Position numbers and translations under genes: made by a program. From the NCBI RefSeq assembly GCF_000293865.2, contig NZ_ALKN02000007.1:122799-186798 (forward strand): a stretch of DNA of 64,000 bases, written 5' to 3'. How positions within the stretch are numbered: the stretch's first letter is position 1; each line of letters starts with the position of its first letter. This document shows positions 46,886 to 54,824 of the stretch, in pieces. The notes beneath the pieces were generated by a model. The model was not told where the DNA came from. It was given only the letters and a program-made list of their open reading frames with translations, and did no database searches. Origin of the DNA: Limnohabitans sp. Rim28 (GTDB taxonomy: Bacteria > Pseudomonadota > Gammaproteobacteria > Burkholderiales > Burkholderiaceae_C).

Positions 46886-49012
46886 TTATGCCAGCACGAG
46901 GACGCCATCGGCAGCGCTCACGCCTTGGCCATGCGCACGCACAAACACCGGGTTGATCTCGGCCTCGACCAAGCGATCGCCCAATTGCGCGGCCATGGCC
47001 GAAAAAGCGACGATCGCGTCTACCAGTGCCTTGACATCGGCTTTGGGGCGGCCCCGAAAGCCATCGAGCAAGGGCCAGGTTTTCAGGTCCTGCGCCATGG
47101 CCAGCGCGTCGGCGCGGCTCAGGCTTTTCAGCCCTTGCGCGTTTTGCGGCAAGAGGCGCAGCGTGGTGTCTTGAAACAACTCGGCCGTCACCCCGCCCAT
47201 GCCCAGCAGCACGGCCGTGCCTAGCGCATCGCGGTGCAGCCCCAAAATCAATTCGGTGCCGCCCCCCACCATCTCTTGCACCAAAAAGCGTTCAGGGCGC
47301 ACGCCTGCTTTGGCCAGCACTTCGGCGCTCATGGTCGCCATGCGTTCACCCACCGTTTCGGGCGTCAGGCCAATGGCCACCCCCCCCACGTCGCTCTTGT
47401 GGGTGATCTGCGAAGAGAGGATTTTGAGCACCACACGGCCACCCAGTTCGCGCGCAGCGGCCTCGGCTTCGGTGGCTGTGGTGACGATGCGCTCGGCCGC
47501 ACAGGGCACATTGAAGCGCGCAAACACTTGTTTGGCTTGCGCTTCGTCGAGCGAGCCGGAAGGTAACTCCCCGGTGGCAATGGCGACAGCACTGGAGACC
47601 TCGTCTTCTTGGGCCGGAGCCACAAAGCGGCCGACTTTCAGCATGGCGGCCAACGCGGCTGTGCAGCTCTCGGCAGCGGCAAAGGCGGGCACACCGCTGC
47701 GGGTCAGCAGTGCGCCTACTTCCGGGGCGTGCGGGCTGACATAGGCCATCACGGGTTTGTCCGACTCCGGCAAACAGTCGCGAATGGCATGGGCCATCAG
47801 CTCGGGCATTGCCAAGCTGGACGAACCCACGATGATCACCAGCGCGTCGTAGCTGGGGCTGGCCAACAAGGCGCGTATCGCGCCGCGCAGCAGGTCGGGG
47901 CGCAGGCCGGCCAAGGTCACGTCGATCGGGTTGCGGTCGAGCACGGCTTCGCTGCCGGTTTGCAGCGCACGCAGCGCCTCGGCGGTGGCGTCGTCGGGTG
48001 CGGGGGTTTCAAACCCCCCCACGCCCAAGTCGTCGGACACCAGCGTACCCGCACCGCCGGTGCTGGTGAGGATGGCCACACGCTGGCCGCGCAGATGGCG
48101 GCCGGTGGCCAGTGCCACGGGAATGTCCAGCAGGTCGTTGAAGGTCTGTGCGCGGATCACGCCCACTTGTTTGAAAAGCGCGTCGTACATGCGGTCGGCA
48201 CCTGCCATGGCCCCGGTGTGCGACACGGCGGCTTGTGCACCGGCTTCAGAGCGGCCAATCTTGAAGGCCACCACCGGTTTGCCCAGTCGTGCGGCTTTCA
48301 GGCATGCGGCGCGGAACTTGGCGGGGTCGCGCACGGTTTCGATGTAAAGCGCAATCACCTGCGTGGCCGGGTCGTCGGCCAAGTGGTCAATGAAATCGGC
48401 CAACTCCAAGTCCACCTCGTTGCTGGTGGAAATCAGCTTGGACAGACCAATGCCGCGTGCAGCAGCCCGCGAGAGCAGCGAACCCAAAATGCCACCACTT
48501 TGCGACACCACGCCAATGCTACCGATTGGAAACTGCGCCATCTCTAGCGCACCGGTGGCCGAGAGCACGATGCTGTCGGTCAGGTTCACCAGACCGATGG
48601 TGTTGGGGCCCAAGATGCGCATGGCACCGGCCGCTTCCATGAGTTGTTGTTGACGGCGTGCACCATCCTCGCCGGTCTCGGTGTAGCCACTGGCCAACAC
48701 GATGGCCGCCGCGCAGCCACGCGCCGAAAGTTCTTTCACCGCCAAGTGGGCACGCTCGGCCCCCAGCAGCACGATGGCCACATCGGGCGTCTCGGGCAGC
48801 GAGGCGATGTCGGCATAACAAGGCAGATCACCAATGTGGTCGACCTTGGGGTTGACGGGCAGGATGCGCCCGGTAAAGCCGTGTTTTTGCAGGTAAGCCA
48901 CCGGCCGGCCAGCGGTTTTGCTGGCGTCGGCCGATGCGCCAATGACGGCGACGCTGCGGGGCTGCAGCAAACGAGAAATTGCATTCATGGGCGCACTCAC
49001 AGGGGCAGTCAT
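46886..49012 (-). CDS. ADP-forming acyl-CoA synthetase (CoA-binding plus ATP-grasp)
   Basis: A fused two-part enzyme of 708 residues. Residues 1-460 are the succinyl-CoA-synthetase alpha-like part with CoA-binding RSVAVIGASADASK and GPNTIGLVN, and a phospho-histidine candidate in VSHTGAMAG. Residues about 490-708 form the ATP-grasp beta-like part with GGRVVLKILSSQITHKSDVGGV. Such enzymes interconvert acyl-CoA plus ADP and Pi with acid plus ATP, or activate acids. It lies 10 bp from the PrpD-like gene and 5 bp from the enoyl-CoA hydratase gene. Substrate unknown; pairing with a tricarboxylate-type receptor suggests a dicarboxylic or substituted acid. Confidence 0.9.
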   Translation of the reverse strand: MTAPVSAPMNAISRLLQPRSVAVIGASADASKTAGRPVAYLQKHGFTGRILPVNPKVDHIGDLPCYADIASLPETPDVAIVLLGAERAHLAVKELSARGCAAAIVLASGYTETGEDGARRQQQLMEAAGAMRILGPNTIGLVNLTDSIVLSATGALEMAQFPIGSIGVVSQSGGILGSLLSRAAARGIGLSKLISTSNEVDLELADFIDHLADDPATQVIALYIETVRDPAKFRAACLKAARLGKPVVAFKIGRSEAGAQAAVSHTGAMAGADRMYDALFKQVGVIRAQTFNDLLDIPVALATGRHLRGQRVAILTSTGGAGTLVSDDLGVGGFETPAPDDATAEALRALQTGSEAVLDRNPIDVTLAGLRPDLLRGAIRALLASPSYDALVIIVGSSSLAMPELMAHAIRDCLPESDKPVMAYVSPHAPEVGALLTRSGVPAFAAAESCTAALAAMLKVGRFVAPAQEDEVSSAVAIATGELPSGSLDEAQAKQVFARFNVPCAAERIVTTATEAEAAARELGGRVVLKILSSQITHKSDVGGVAIGLTPETVGERMATMSAEVLAKAGVRPERFLVQEMVGGGTELILGLHRDALGTAVLLGMGGVTAELFQDTTLRLLPQNAQGLKSLSRADALAMAQDLKTWPLLDGFRGRPKADVKALVDAIVAFSAMAAQLGDRLVEAEINPVFVRAHGQGVSAADGVLVLA

Positions 49013-49017
49013 GGTGT

Positions 49018-49815
49018 TCAGGCCTGGCCTGCGGACTTGGCCAAAAAGGCTTCGACCGATGCGCGGTGCTCGCTGCTGGTGTAGCAGATGCCTTGCGCTT
49101 GGCTGCCTTGTGCAAACACGTCGTGCGAGCTCATCTCAAAGCTTTGGTTCAAGATGGTTTTGGTCAAAGCCATGGCGGTGCTGGAGTTTTGGCTCAGTTC
49201 TTTGGCCCAAGCTTGTGCGTCCGCCAACAGCGTGTTGGCGCTGGTTTTGCGGTCCACGATGCCCAGGGCCAGCGCCTCGTCCACCTTGACTTGGCGGCCG
49301 GTGAAGATCAGCTCTTTGGCCTTGGCCAAGCCCACGCGGCGTGGCAAAAAGTACATACCGCCACCGTCTGGAATGATGCCGCGCAGCATGTACGACCAAG
49401 CAAAACTGGCCCACTCGCTGGCGATGATGAAGTCACAGGCCAACGCCGTGTCTGCACCCAATCCCGATGCTGCGCCGTTGACCGCCGCGATCACTGGCTT
49501 GGGGCAGGTGTGCAGCAGCGACTGCGCGGTGTGCACCCGCTGCTGACGGTGCCAGCCATTGAAGCCGACTTCGCCCGCCGGGGCGTTCATGCGCTTTTGC
49601 ATGCCGCTGATGTCGCCGCCCGCACAAAAGCCCTTGCCCGCGCCGGTCAGCACCAGGGCACGGATGGCTTTGTCGGCCGTCACCGACTCCAATGCGGCGA
49701 TGAACTCTGTGCGCATGTCGTCGCTCATGGCGTTGCGCTTGTCGGGGCGGTTGAGCGTGAGAGTGGCAATGCCGTTGTTCACGGCCAATTCAAGAAGTTG
49801 GTAGTCCATGGTCAT
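49018..49815 (-). CDS. Enoyl-CoA hydratase/isomerase family protein
   Basis: A crotonase-fold protein of about 265 residues. LNRPDKRNAMSDDM, the oxyanion-hole segment GAGKGFCAGGDISGM and AAVNGAASGLGADTALACD are present. The residues at the usual hydratase glutamate positions differ (AWSYMLRGIIPDGGG), so it may be an isomerase or hydrolase-type member rather than a classical hydratase. Cytosolic. It sits between the Bug receptor gene and the acyl-CoA synthetase gene, consistent with a CoA-thioester degradation route. Start could be either of two close ATGs (49815 or 49809). Confidence 0.9.
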   Translation of the reverse strand: MTMDYQLLELAVNNGIATLTLNRPDKRNAMSDDMRTEFIAALESVTADKAIRALVLTGAGKGFCAGGDISGMQKRMNAPAGEVGFNGWHRQQRVHTAQSLLHTCPKPVIAAVNGAASGLGADTALACDFIIASEWASFAWSYMLRGIIPDGGGMYFLPRRVGLAKAKELIFTGRQVKVDEALALGIVDRKTSANTLLADAQAWAKELSQNSSTAMALTKTILNQSFEMSSHDVFAQGSQAQGICYTSSEHRASVEAFLAKSAGQA

Positions 49816-49835
49816 TGGGGTGTCGTTGTCAGTGT

Positions 49836-50810
49836 TCAGTCGGCTTTGATGTTGTTTTCTTTCACGATCTTTCTCCAGCGTGCTTCTTCGGCTTTCACAT
49901 AGCGATCGAACTCTGCGGGTTCAGACGCGGTGACGATCAAGCCTTCTTGCTCGACCTTCTTGACAAATTCGGGGTTCAGTGCAGCTTTTTTGACGGCGGC
50001 GTTCAGCTTGGCGATCACCGGAGCGGGCGTTCCTGCGCGAACAAAAAAGCCATACCAGCTCTCCACCGCATAGCCAGGAACCGAGGCGGCCACGGTGGGC
50101 ACGCCCTTGAACGCGGGCGAAGGTTCGGGCGTCGTCACGGCAAGTGCGCGCAACTTGCCTTGATCCACCAAGTTGCCCACGGCCGCTGCTGTGCCAAAGA
50201 ACAGGTCGATCTGACCGCCCAGCACATCGACCATGGCGGGTCCTGCGCCGCGGTAGGGAATGTGCAAGAAATCAAGCTTGGTCAAGTTGGCGAACATTTC
50301 GCCCGCCAGGTGGGCTGAGGTGCCATTGCCTTGTGAGGCATAGGTCAACTTCTTGCCCGACCTTGCTGCATCCAAGACGTCTTTGACCGTTTTGAACGGA
50401 CTTTCGGTGCGCACCACCAACACGTTGGGGCCGCGGCCGATCAGGCTGACCGGTGCGAAGGCCGTGTCGTTGTTGTAGGGCAGTTTGCTGAGCAAACTGG
50501 GGTTCACCGCGTGCGCCAGTGTGGCGATGACCAAGTTGTAGCCATCGGGGGCACTTTTGGCCACCAAGTCGGTGCCGATCACCGTGCCCGCGCCGGGTTT
50601 GTTGTCGATGACGACCGGCTGGCCCAGTGCTTGCGACATGCCTTGACCCAAGGTGCGCGCAATCAGGTCGGTGCCGCCGCCGGGGGCAAATGGCACGACG
50701 ATGCGCACGGGTTTGTCAGGAAACTCCGCGTGGGCAAGGCCGGCCAAAAGGGCCAAACCCAGTCCTATGGCGTTGGCCATGGTTCGCAGGCTGGAAGAAA
50801 AAATGGTCAT
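49836..50810 (-). CDS. Bug-family tripartite tricarboxylate receptor
   Basis: A periplasmic solute-binding protein of 324 residues of the Bug/TctC family, very abundant in Burkholderiales. The signal peptide ends around LAGLAHAEFPDK. Family blocks include PVRIVVPFAPGGGTDLIARTL, VIDNKPGAGTVIGTDLVAK and LRALAVTTPEPSPAFKGVPT. It binds a carboxylated compound for a TctAB permease that must be encoded elsewhere. First gene of the leftward operon, divergent from the IclR regulator across 193 bp. Confidence 0.93.
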   Translation of the reverse strand: MTIFSSSLRTMANAIGLGLALLAGLAHAEFPDKPVRIVVPFAPGGGTDLIARTLGQGMSQALGQPVVIDNKPGAGTVIGTDLVAKSAPDGYNLVIATLAHAVNPSLLSKLPYNNDTAFAPVSLIGRGPNVLVVRTESPFKTVKDVLDAARSGKKLTYASQGNGTSAHLAGEMFANLTKLDFLHIPYRGAGPAMVDVLGGQIDLFFGTAAAVGNLVDQGKLRALAVTTPEPSPAFKGVPTVAASVPGYAVESWYGFFVRAGTPAPVIAKLNAAVKKAALNPEFVKKVEQEGLIVTASEPAEFDRYVKAEEARWRKIVKENNIKAD

Positions 50811-51003
50811 GTGGTGTCTCCGTGATGGGTGGGCTCAAGTGCGGCATCTTGTGCGCCGCAGCGACGAACATGGGATGGAACCTTCAGCTTAGAGGGCTTG
50901 AGACTTTTGAGAACCCATGCATTTCCATCAGGTGGAATTAAAATGGCCCAAAACCTGTCCCTGGCTGCCCCAGTGAATTGGGTAAACCCTGATCCATCTT
51001 GCC

Positions 51004-51780
51004 GTGAGTTCCTTCGAAGAAAATCCAGGCCGCTCCACCATCAACCGTTCCTTGCTGCGCGGCGCCGACATCCTTCGGGCGTTCCGTCCGGGCTCAGATT
51101 TGTTGGGGAATGGCGAGATTGCAGAGCGCACAGGTTTGTCTGCATCGACGGTCAGTCGCCTCACGCAAACGATGGTGGCGGCTGGTTTGCTGCAACAAGA
51201 CCGAGTCCGCCGAGCCTACCGACTGGCACCTTTGGTGCTGAGCTTGGGCCATGCGATGCGCTCAGGCTCGCAAGTGCTGGCCGTTGCAGCGCCTTTGATG
51301 CGTGCTTTGGCAGAGCGAGAGCACATCAATGTGGGCTTGGCATACCCCGATCGCGACGAGATGGTTTACCTCGAATCCATCCGCTACAACCGCCGGTTGG
51401 CGCTGCGCAGTGTGGTGTCGGGTCAGCGGGTTCCGATGGAGCTGACATCCTTGGGGCAGGCTTATTTGGCCACGGTGCCAACAGAGCGTTACCACCTGCT
51501 GGAGCCGATCTTCAAGCGACGCAATGGCAGGCACTGGAAAGAGGTCAAGCTGGCCATAGAGGCCTCAAAACTTTGCATGAATGAAAAGGGCTATTGCTGG
51601 GCCAGTTGGCAACCTGAAGTGTTGGCCTTGTCCACCGCGCTGCATTCTGCAGAGGGTGTTTGCATCATCAATGTCAGCGTATCGACGCCCGGAAAAATCG
51701 AGCCCTGGATCGAGACCTTGGCGCCCCAACTCCTCGCCTTGAAGGCAGACATCGATTTGGCGCTGGCCAAATGGCCATGA
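51004..51780 (+). CDS. IclR-family transcriptional regulator
   Basis: A regulator of 258 residues. The winged HTH includes GNGEIAERTGLSASTVSRLTQTM, followed by the IclR effector domain with INVGLAYPDRDEMVYLES and ALRSVVSGQRVPM. It starts at GTG (51004). Divergent from the Bug/acyl-CoA operon, which it most likely controls in response to the transported acid or a CoA derivative. It is convergent with the end of the BMC operon, so control of that system is less likely. A hairpin at 51819-51849 probably ends its transcript. Confidence 0.9.
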   Translation: MSSFEENPGRSTINRSLLRGADILRAFRPGSDLLGNGEIAERTGLSASTVSRLTQTMVAAGLLQQDRVRRAYRLAPLVLSLGHAMRSGSQVLAVAAPLMRALAEREHINVGLAYPDRDEMVYLESIRYNRRLALRSVVSGQRVPMELTSLGQAYLATVPTERYHLLEPIFKRRNGRHWKEVKLAIEASKLCMNEKGYCWASWQPEVLALSTALHSAEGVCIINVSVSTPGKIEPWIETLAPQLLALKADIDLALAKWP

Positions 51781-51818
51781 GATCGTGGTCTTACAAAATT
51801 TGAGCGCGAGGATTTGCC

Positions 51819-51849
51819 AAGCCGTCTGCCCGATCAGGACTGACGGCTT
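51819..51849 (+). terminator. Hairpin between IclR gene and BMC operon
   Basis: A perfect 8-bp stem AAGCCGTC / GACGGCTT with a 15-nt loop, followed by TTGTCTT. It lies 39 bp after the iclR stop and 75 bp before the end of the convergent shell-protein gene. A weak intrinsic terminator, possibly serving both strands. Confidence 0.4.
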
Positions 51850-51923
51850 TGTCTTGGCGATTTGAAGCCAGAAGACCCGACCACCACCGTGGCCAGTGGC
51901 GCATACGGCGTACTTCTTCTGAC

Positions 51924-52601
51924 TTAAGCTCTGCCCGGAATTTCCGAGAGCAGTTGCTCCACATGGGCTTTGGCTTTTTCGAGAGAAGCCATGCTGCCCG
52001 TGAGGTACATGCGGCCACTGGCACCGATCATGCTGCACTCGACCAGGGTCAGGTCGGGCGCCACTTTTTCGGCTTCGTTGGCCATGTGGGCACCGAACAG
52101 GGCCGGGGCCACTTCCATGAGCAGCATGTTCTGGCCAGGCAGCACCATGCTGGCCTGGCGCGTGCGGTTCATCAGCACGGCGTGCTGGTCGGTCACGTTT
52201 TCCAGAATGTCGCTGTACAGCAGATGTGGGCGCAGCTGATCTTCGGCCTGTGCGCCCATCCATTGCAGGATGACTTGGCCGGCTCGCTGCAGCGCTGCGC
52301 TGTCGTTGCTGTGCAACTCCAGCACGCCAAACTGCCGCTCCACCGCCAGGATGCCGGGCTCGAGTGTGGGCTCGGCTTTGAGGGCCAAGTCAATCACGCG
52401 TTGGATGGACAGGCCGGGGGCGATCTCGACCAGCAGCGCGTGGGTGCCTTGCATCGCCACGTAGCCGCGTGCGCCCAAGGGCGAACTCATCCACGAGGAG
52501 AACTGGGGCTGCAGGTCGGTGAGCGTCAGGTAAACCCGAAGCTCAGCGGCCGGCTTGGCCGGCGGTTTGGCGGGCGCTGTGGCTTTTTTGCTTGTGGCCA
52601 T
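51924..52601 (-). CDS. BMC-T shell protein, tandem BMC domain (1)
   Basis: A 225-residue tandem-domain microcompartment shell protein. After a Lys/Ala/Pro-rich leader (residues 1-20), the first BMC domain runs from about LRVYLTLTDLQPQF to WMGAQ and the second from about LLYSDILENVTDQHAV to the end. It is paralogous to the gene at 54201-54815: both share a DRLQPQ/TDLQPQ opening, a VERQFG segment and a PG(Q/E)-x2-L-x-MEM/MEV segment. Trimeric BMC-T proteins form pseudohexameric tiles, often with gated pores for larger metabolites. The strand order looks circularly permuted. Last gene of the operon. Confidence 0.85.
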   Translation of the reverse strand: MATSKKATAPAKPPAKPAAELRVYLTLTDLQPQFSSWMSSPLGARGYVAMQGTHALLVEIAPGLSIQRVIDLALKAEPTLEPGILAVERQFGVLELHSNDSAALQRAGQVILQWMGAQAEDQLRPHLLYSDILENVTDQHAVLMNRTRQASMVLPGQNMLLMEVAPALFGAHMANEAEKVAPDLTLVECSMIGASGRMYLTGSMASLEKAKAHVEQLLSEIPGRA

Positions 52602-52630
52602 GCGGCCTCCTTATCTGCAACAGCCTGCGA

Positions 52631-52903
52631 TCACTTGCCGTCGAAGGCTTTGGACACGTCAGCGTGTGGGCGTGGGATGACGTGGCAGGACACCACTTCA
52701 CCGATCGCGCCTGCAGCTTCAGCACCGGCTTCTGTGGCCGCTTTGACGGCACCCACGTCGCCCGAGACGATGATGGCGACCAGGCCGCCACCGACTTCTT
52801 TTTTGCCAACGATGTTGACGTTGGCGGCTTTGACCATGGCGTCAGCGGCCGCGAAGGCAGCAACATAACCTTTGGTTTCGATCATTCCGATGGCTTGTGA
52901 CAT
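52631..52903 (-). CDS. BMC-H shell protein
   Basis: A canonical single-domain microcompartment hexamer protein, 90 residues. It begins [22 protein letters not shown] and has [27 protein letters not shown] and a [11 protein letters not shown] strand, matching PduA/EutM/CcmK architecture. KKEVGGG includes the usual inter-hexamer lysine; the pore loop sequence falls around VSGDVGA. Such hexamers tile the facets and let small polar metabolites pass. It lies 29 bp from the BMC-T gene and about 69 bp after the BMC-P gene. Only one BMC-H gene is present in the locus. Confidence 0.97.
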   Translation of the reverse strand: MSQAIGMIETKGYVAAFAAADAMVKAANVNIVGKKEVGGGLVAIIVSGDVGAVKAATEAGAEAAGAIGEVVSCHVIPRPHADVSKAFDGK

Positions 52904-52972
52904 GAGAGTCTCCTTGAGGGGTTTAAAAAGAAAGGGTTGAGGGAAAGGGTGAGGGGAAAAAGTGCCGCTGCG

Positions 52973-53242
52973 TCAACGCATCGGTGTGGGGGTGTCGTAG
53001 TTGTCGAGCGAGGCGATGATCAAGGCATCGGCCACCACACGCGGGTGCGCTGGGGCAAACCACCAGGCGGCGGGGGCGCCGATGGTGATCATCACGCGCT
53101 CGCCAATGCCGCAACCCATGGGGTCGTAGCAGACGACCACGTCCTTGGGGTAGTCCAGTTGCACCTCCAGCAATGCACCAGCGGGCAGTTCGGGCAGGCG
53201 CTTGCTGGCCACAATACGGCCGATCACGGTTCCTGTTTTCAT
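52973..53242 (-). CDS. BMC-P vertex protein (EutN/CcmL family)
   Basis: A pentameric vertex protein of 89 residues. It begins MKTGTVIGRIVASKRLPELP and contains VVCYDPMGCGIGERVMITIG and DALIIASLDNYD, the EutN/CcmL family pattern. Pentamers close the twelve vertices of a polyhedral shell, so its presence indicates a sealed compartment rather than flat sheets. The ATG overlaps the stop of the upstream 321-codon gene by four bases. Only one BMC-P gene is present. Confidence 0.96.
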   Translation of the reverse strand: MKTGTVIGRIVASKRLPELPAGALLEVQLDYPKDVVVCYDPMGCGIGERVMITIGAPAAWWFAPAHPRVVADALIIASLDNYDTPTPMR

Positions 53243-54204
53243 GGGGTAGCTCCTCGGTCAATGGTGATGCCGCGCTTGCGCAGGGCTTCTTTGCCCAAAG
53301 GGGTCAAGACCGCTTTGGGGTGGATGCGAACGGTTTTGACGCTGGCGGGCAAGGTTTTGAGCAGCTTCTCGCCGATCACGCCTTTGAGTTCAGGGACTTG
53401 CGCTTTGTGATCGTGCAGATCGCAGGTGTCGCCCTTGCATTCGCAGGCCTTGCCTTCTTTGCACGAGGGGCAGCAAGCGGCCGGGTCGATGGCGGTGGTG
53501 GCGGCCATGGCCGAGGCTCCACCGGACGCGCCAGCAGAGGCCGCCACGGCTTTCACCGCCGCTTCGTCCACACGCATGTCAAAACGCAGCAAGCCCGATT
53601 GCGCCGCTTGCAGCAGTGCGGGGCTGGCGGCCAGGCGCTTGAACAGGTCGGTCAGCGCAGCGGCTTGCGCGGCCGTGCCCACTCGCAAGGGCACCACCAC
53701 GCCTGCGGGGCTGGCAGCGGCCTGAGTGGGTGCCGATGGCGCTGAAGGTGTGGCTGCAGGCTTGGACATGCCCACTTGCTTCCAGTAAGCGTCTTTGCGG
53801 GCGATCAGGCCATCGCGTATTTGGTAGACATCTGTGCCGTCGAGGGTAGCCATTTGGCCACCGGGCAGCGGCACGGACACTTTGTAGTTTTGCACCACGG
53901 TTTGGCCCAGCACGTTCATGTGCGAATCCGAAAACTTCGGGCCAGTGGGGCTGGCAAAGCGCTCTTTCAAAAACGTCAGGCAGGCTTCACGGCCATTGAG
54001 CACGCGCGAATCGGGCAGGATCCAGACCACATCGGGCGCAAAGCAGGCCACGATGGCCTCGGCGCTCACGGTCTCGTAACCGGCTTCAAAGCGGCGCATC
54101 AAAGCCGCCACGGACGCGTCAGCCGCCGGGGCTGGGCTGGGCGCAGCGCCCAAAGCTTTTCGCACCTGCGCACGGATTTGTTCGCGCAAAGCGTCTGTGC
54201 TCAT
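53239..54204 (-). CDS. Multidomain BMC-associated protein with NTF2-like domain and Cys cluster
   Basis: I do not recognise the full-length family. Residues 1-19 (STDALREQIRAQVRKALG) form an amphipathic helix followed by an Ala/Pro linker, the layout of an N-terminal encapsulation peptide. Residues about 30-146 are an NTF2/SnoaL-like domain (FEAGYETVSAEAIVACF, LDGTDVYQIRDGLI). A Pro/Ala/Ser linker (147-169) precedes an Ala-rich helical part (170-235). Six cysteines at 244, 245, 248, 254, 256, 261 with H264 and H266 suggest a metal or Fe-S site. The tail has IHPKAVLTPLGKEALRKRGI, a TPLxxxxxxxxGI pattern that I recall in other BMC-locus proteins. Four-base overlaps on both sides place it firmly in the shell operon. 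Cargo or scaffold role inferred. Confidence 0.75.
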   Translation of the reverse strand: MSTDALREQIRAQVRKALGAAPSPAPAADASVAALMRRFEAGYETVSAEAIVACFAPDVVWILPDSRVLNGREACLTFLKERFASPTGPKFSDSHMNVLGQTVVQNYKVSVPLPGGQMATLDGTDVYQIRDGLIARKDAYWKQVGMSKPAATPSAPSAPTQAAASPAGVVVPLRVGTAAQAAALTDLFKRLAASPALLQAAQSGLLRFDMRVDEAAVKAVAASAGASGGASAMAATTAIDPAACCPSCKEGKACECKGDTCDLHDHKAQVPELKGVIGEKLLKTLPASVKTVRIHPKAVLTPLGKEALRKRGITIDRGATP

Positions 54205-54815
54205 GCAGCGCCTCCTGAGTCGCGGATCACGGCTTCGGCCACTGCAGCGGCGGTGCGCACGTCGGATGCGGTGCCCGACAAATACAGACGTCCGGCTGGC
54301 CCCATGAAGCGGCAGTCGATCAGTTTCACGTTGGCTGCCTTCTCGGCCTCGTTGGCCACCAGCAGCGCATAAGACGAGGTGGTCATCTCCATGATGTAGA
54401 GCGATTCGCCGGGCAAGAGCATGCTGCCCGATTTGCTGCGGTTGATCAAAAACGCGTGGTAACCGTCGACCCGGTCAATGACTTTGGAGGCCAGGATTTC
54501 GGGTTTGAGCACGCTTTTCTCGCTCACACCCATGGCATCCAGCACGGCAGCACCGGCCGACTTGACGGACGAAGAAGATTGGCCGTGGAACTCCAGATAG
54601 CCGAATTGACGCTCGACCACCAGGTTGCCGGGTTTGACGTTGTCGTGCTTCAAAGCGATGTCGGTCAGCCACTCGATGTCCATGCCGGGGGCGACTTCGA
54701 TCACCATGGCAGCGTCGTTGTGGCGTGGCAAAAAGCCACGGGCCGTCGACCCCAGCATGCACATCAGTTGTGGCTGCAAGCGGTCCAGAAAAATGTAACT
54801 GCGCAAAGTGGACAT
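54201..54815 (-). CDS. BMC-T shell protein, tandem BMC domain (2)
   Basis: A 204-residue tandem BMC-domain shell protein, paralogue of the gene at 51924-52601 but without its Lys/Pro leader. Domain one runs from RSYIFLDRLQPQLM to about residue 100, domain two from VIDRVDGYHAFLINR to the end; segments GFLPRHNDAAMVIEVAPGM and MLLPGESLYIMEM are visible. Two BMC-T paralogues in one small shell could form a stacked double trimer or two pore types. The start is 9 bp after the aldehyde dehydrogenase stop, and its stop overlaps the next gene by four bases. Confidence 0.85.
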   Translation of the reverse strand: MSTLRSYIFLDRLQPQLMCMLGSTARGFLPRHNDAAMVIEVAPGMDIEWLTDIALKHDNVKPGNLVVERQFGYLEFHGQSSSSVKSAGAAVLDAMGVSEKSVLKPEILASKVIDRVDGYHAFLINRSKSGSMLLPGESLYIMEMTTSSYALLVANEAEKAANVKLIDCRFMGPAGRLYLSGTASDVRTAAAVAEAVIRDSGGAA

Positions 54816-54824
54816 GGGGGGCTT

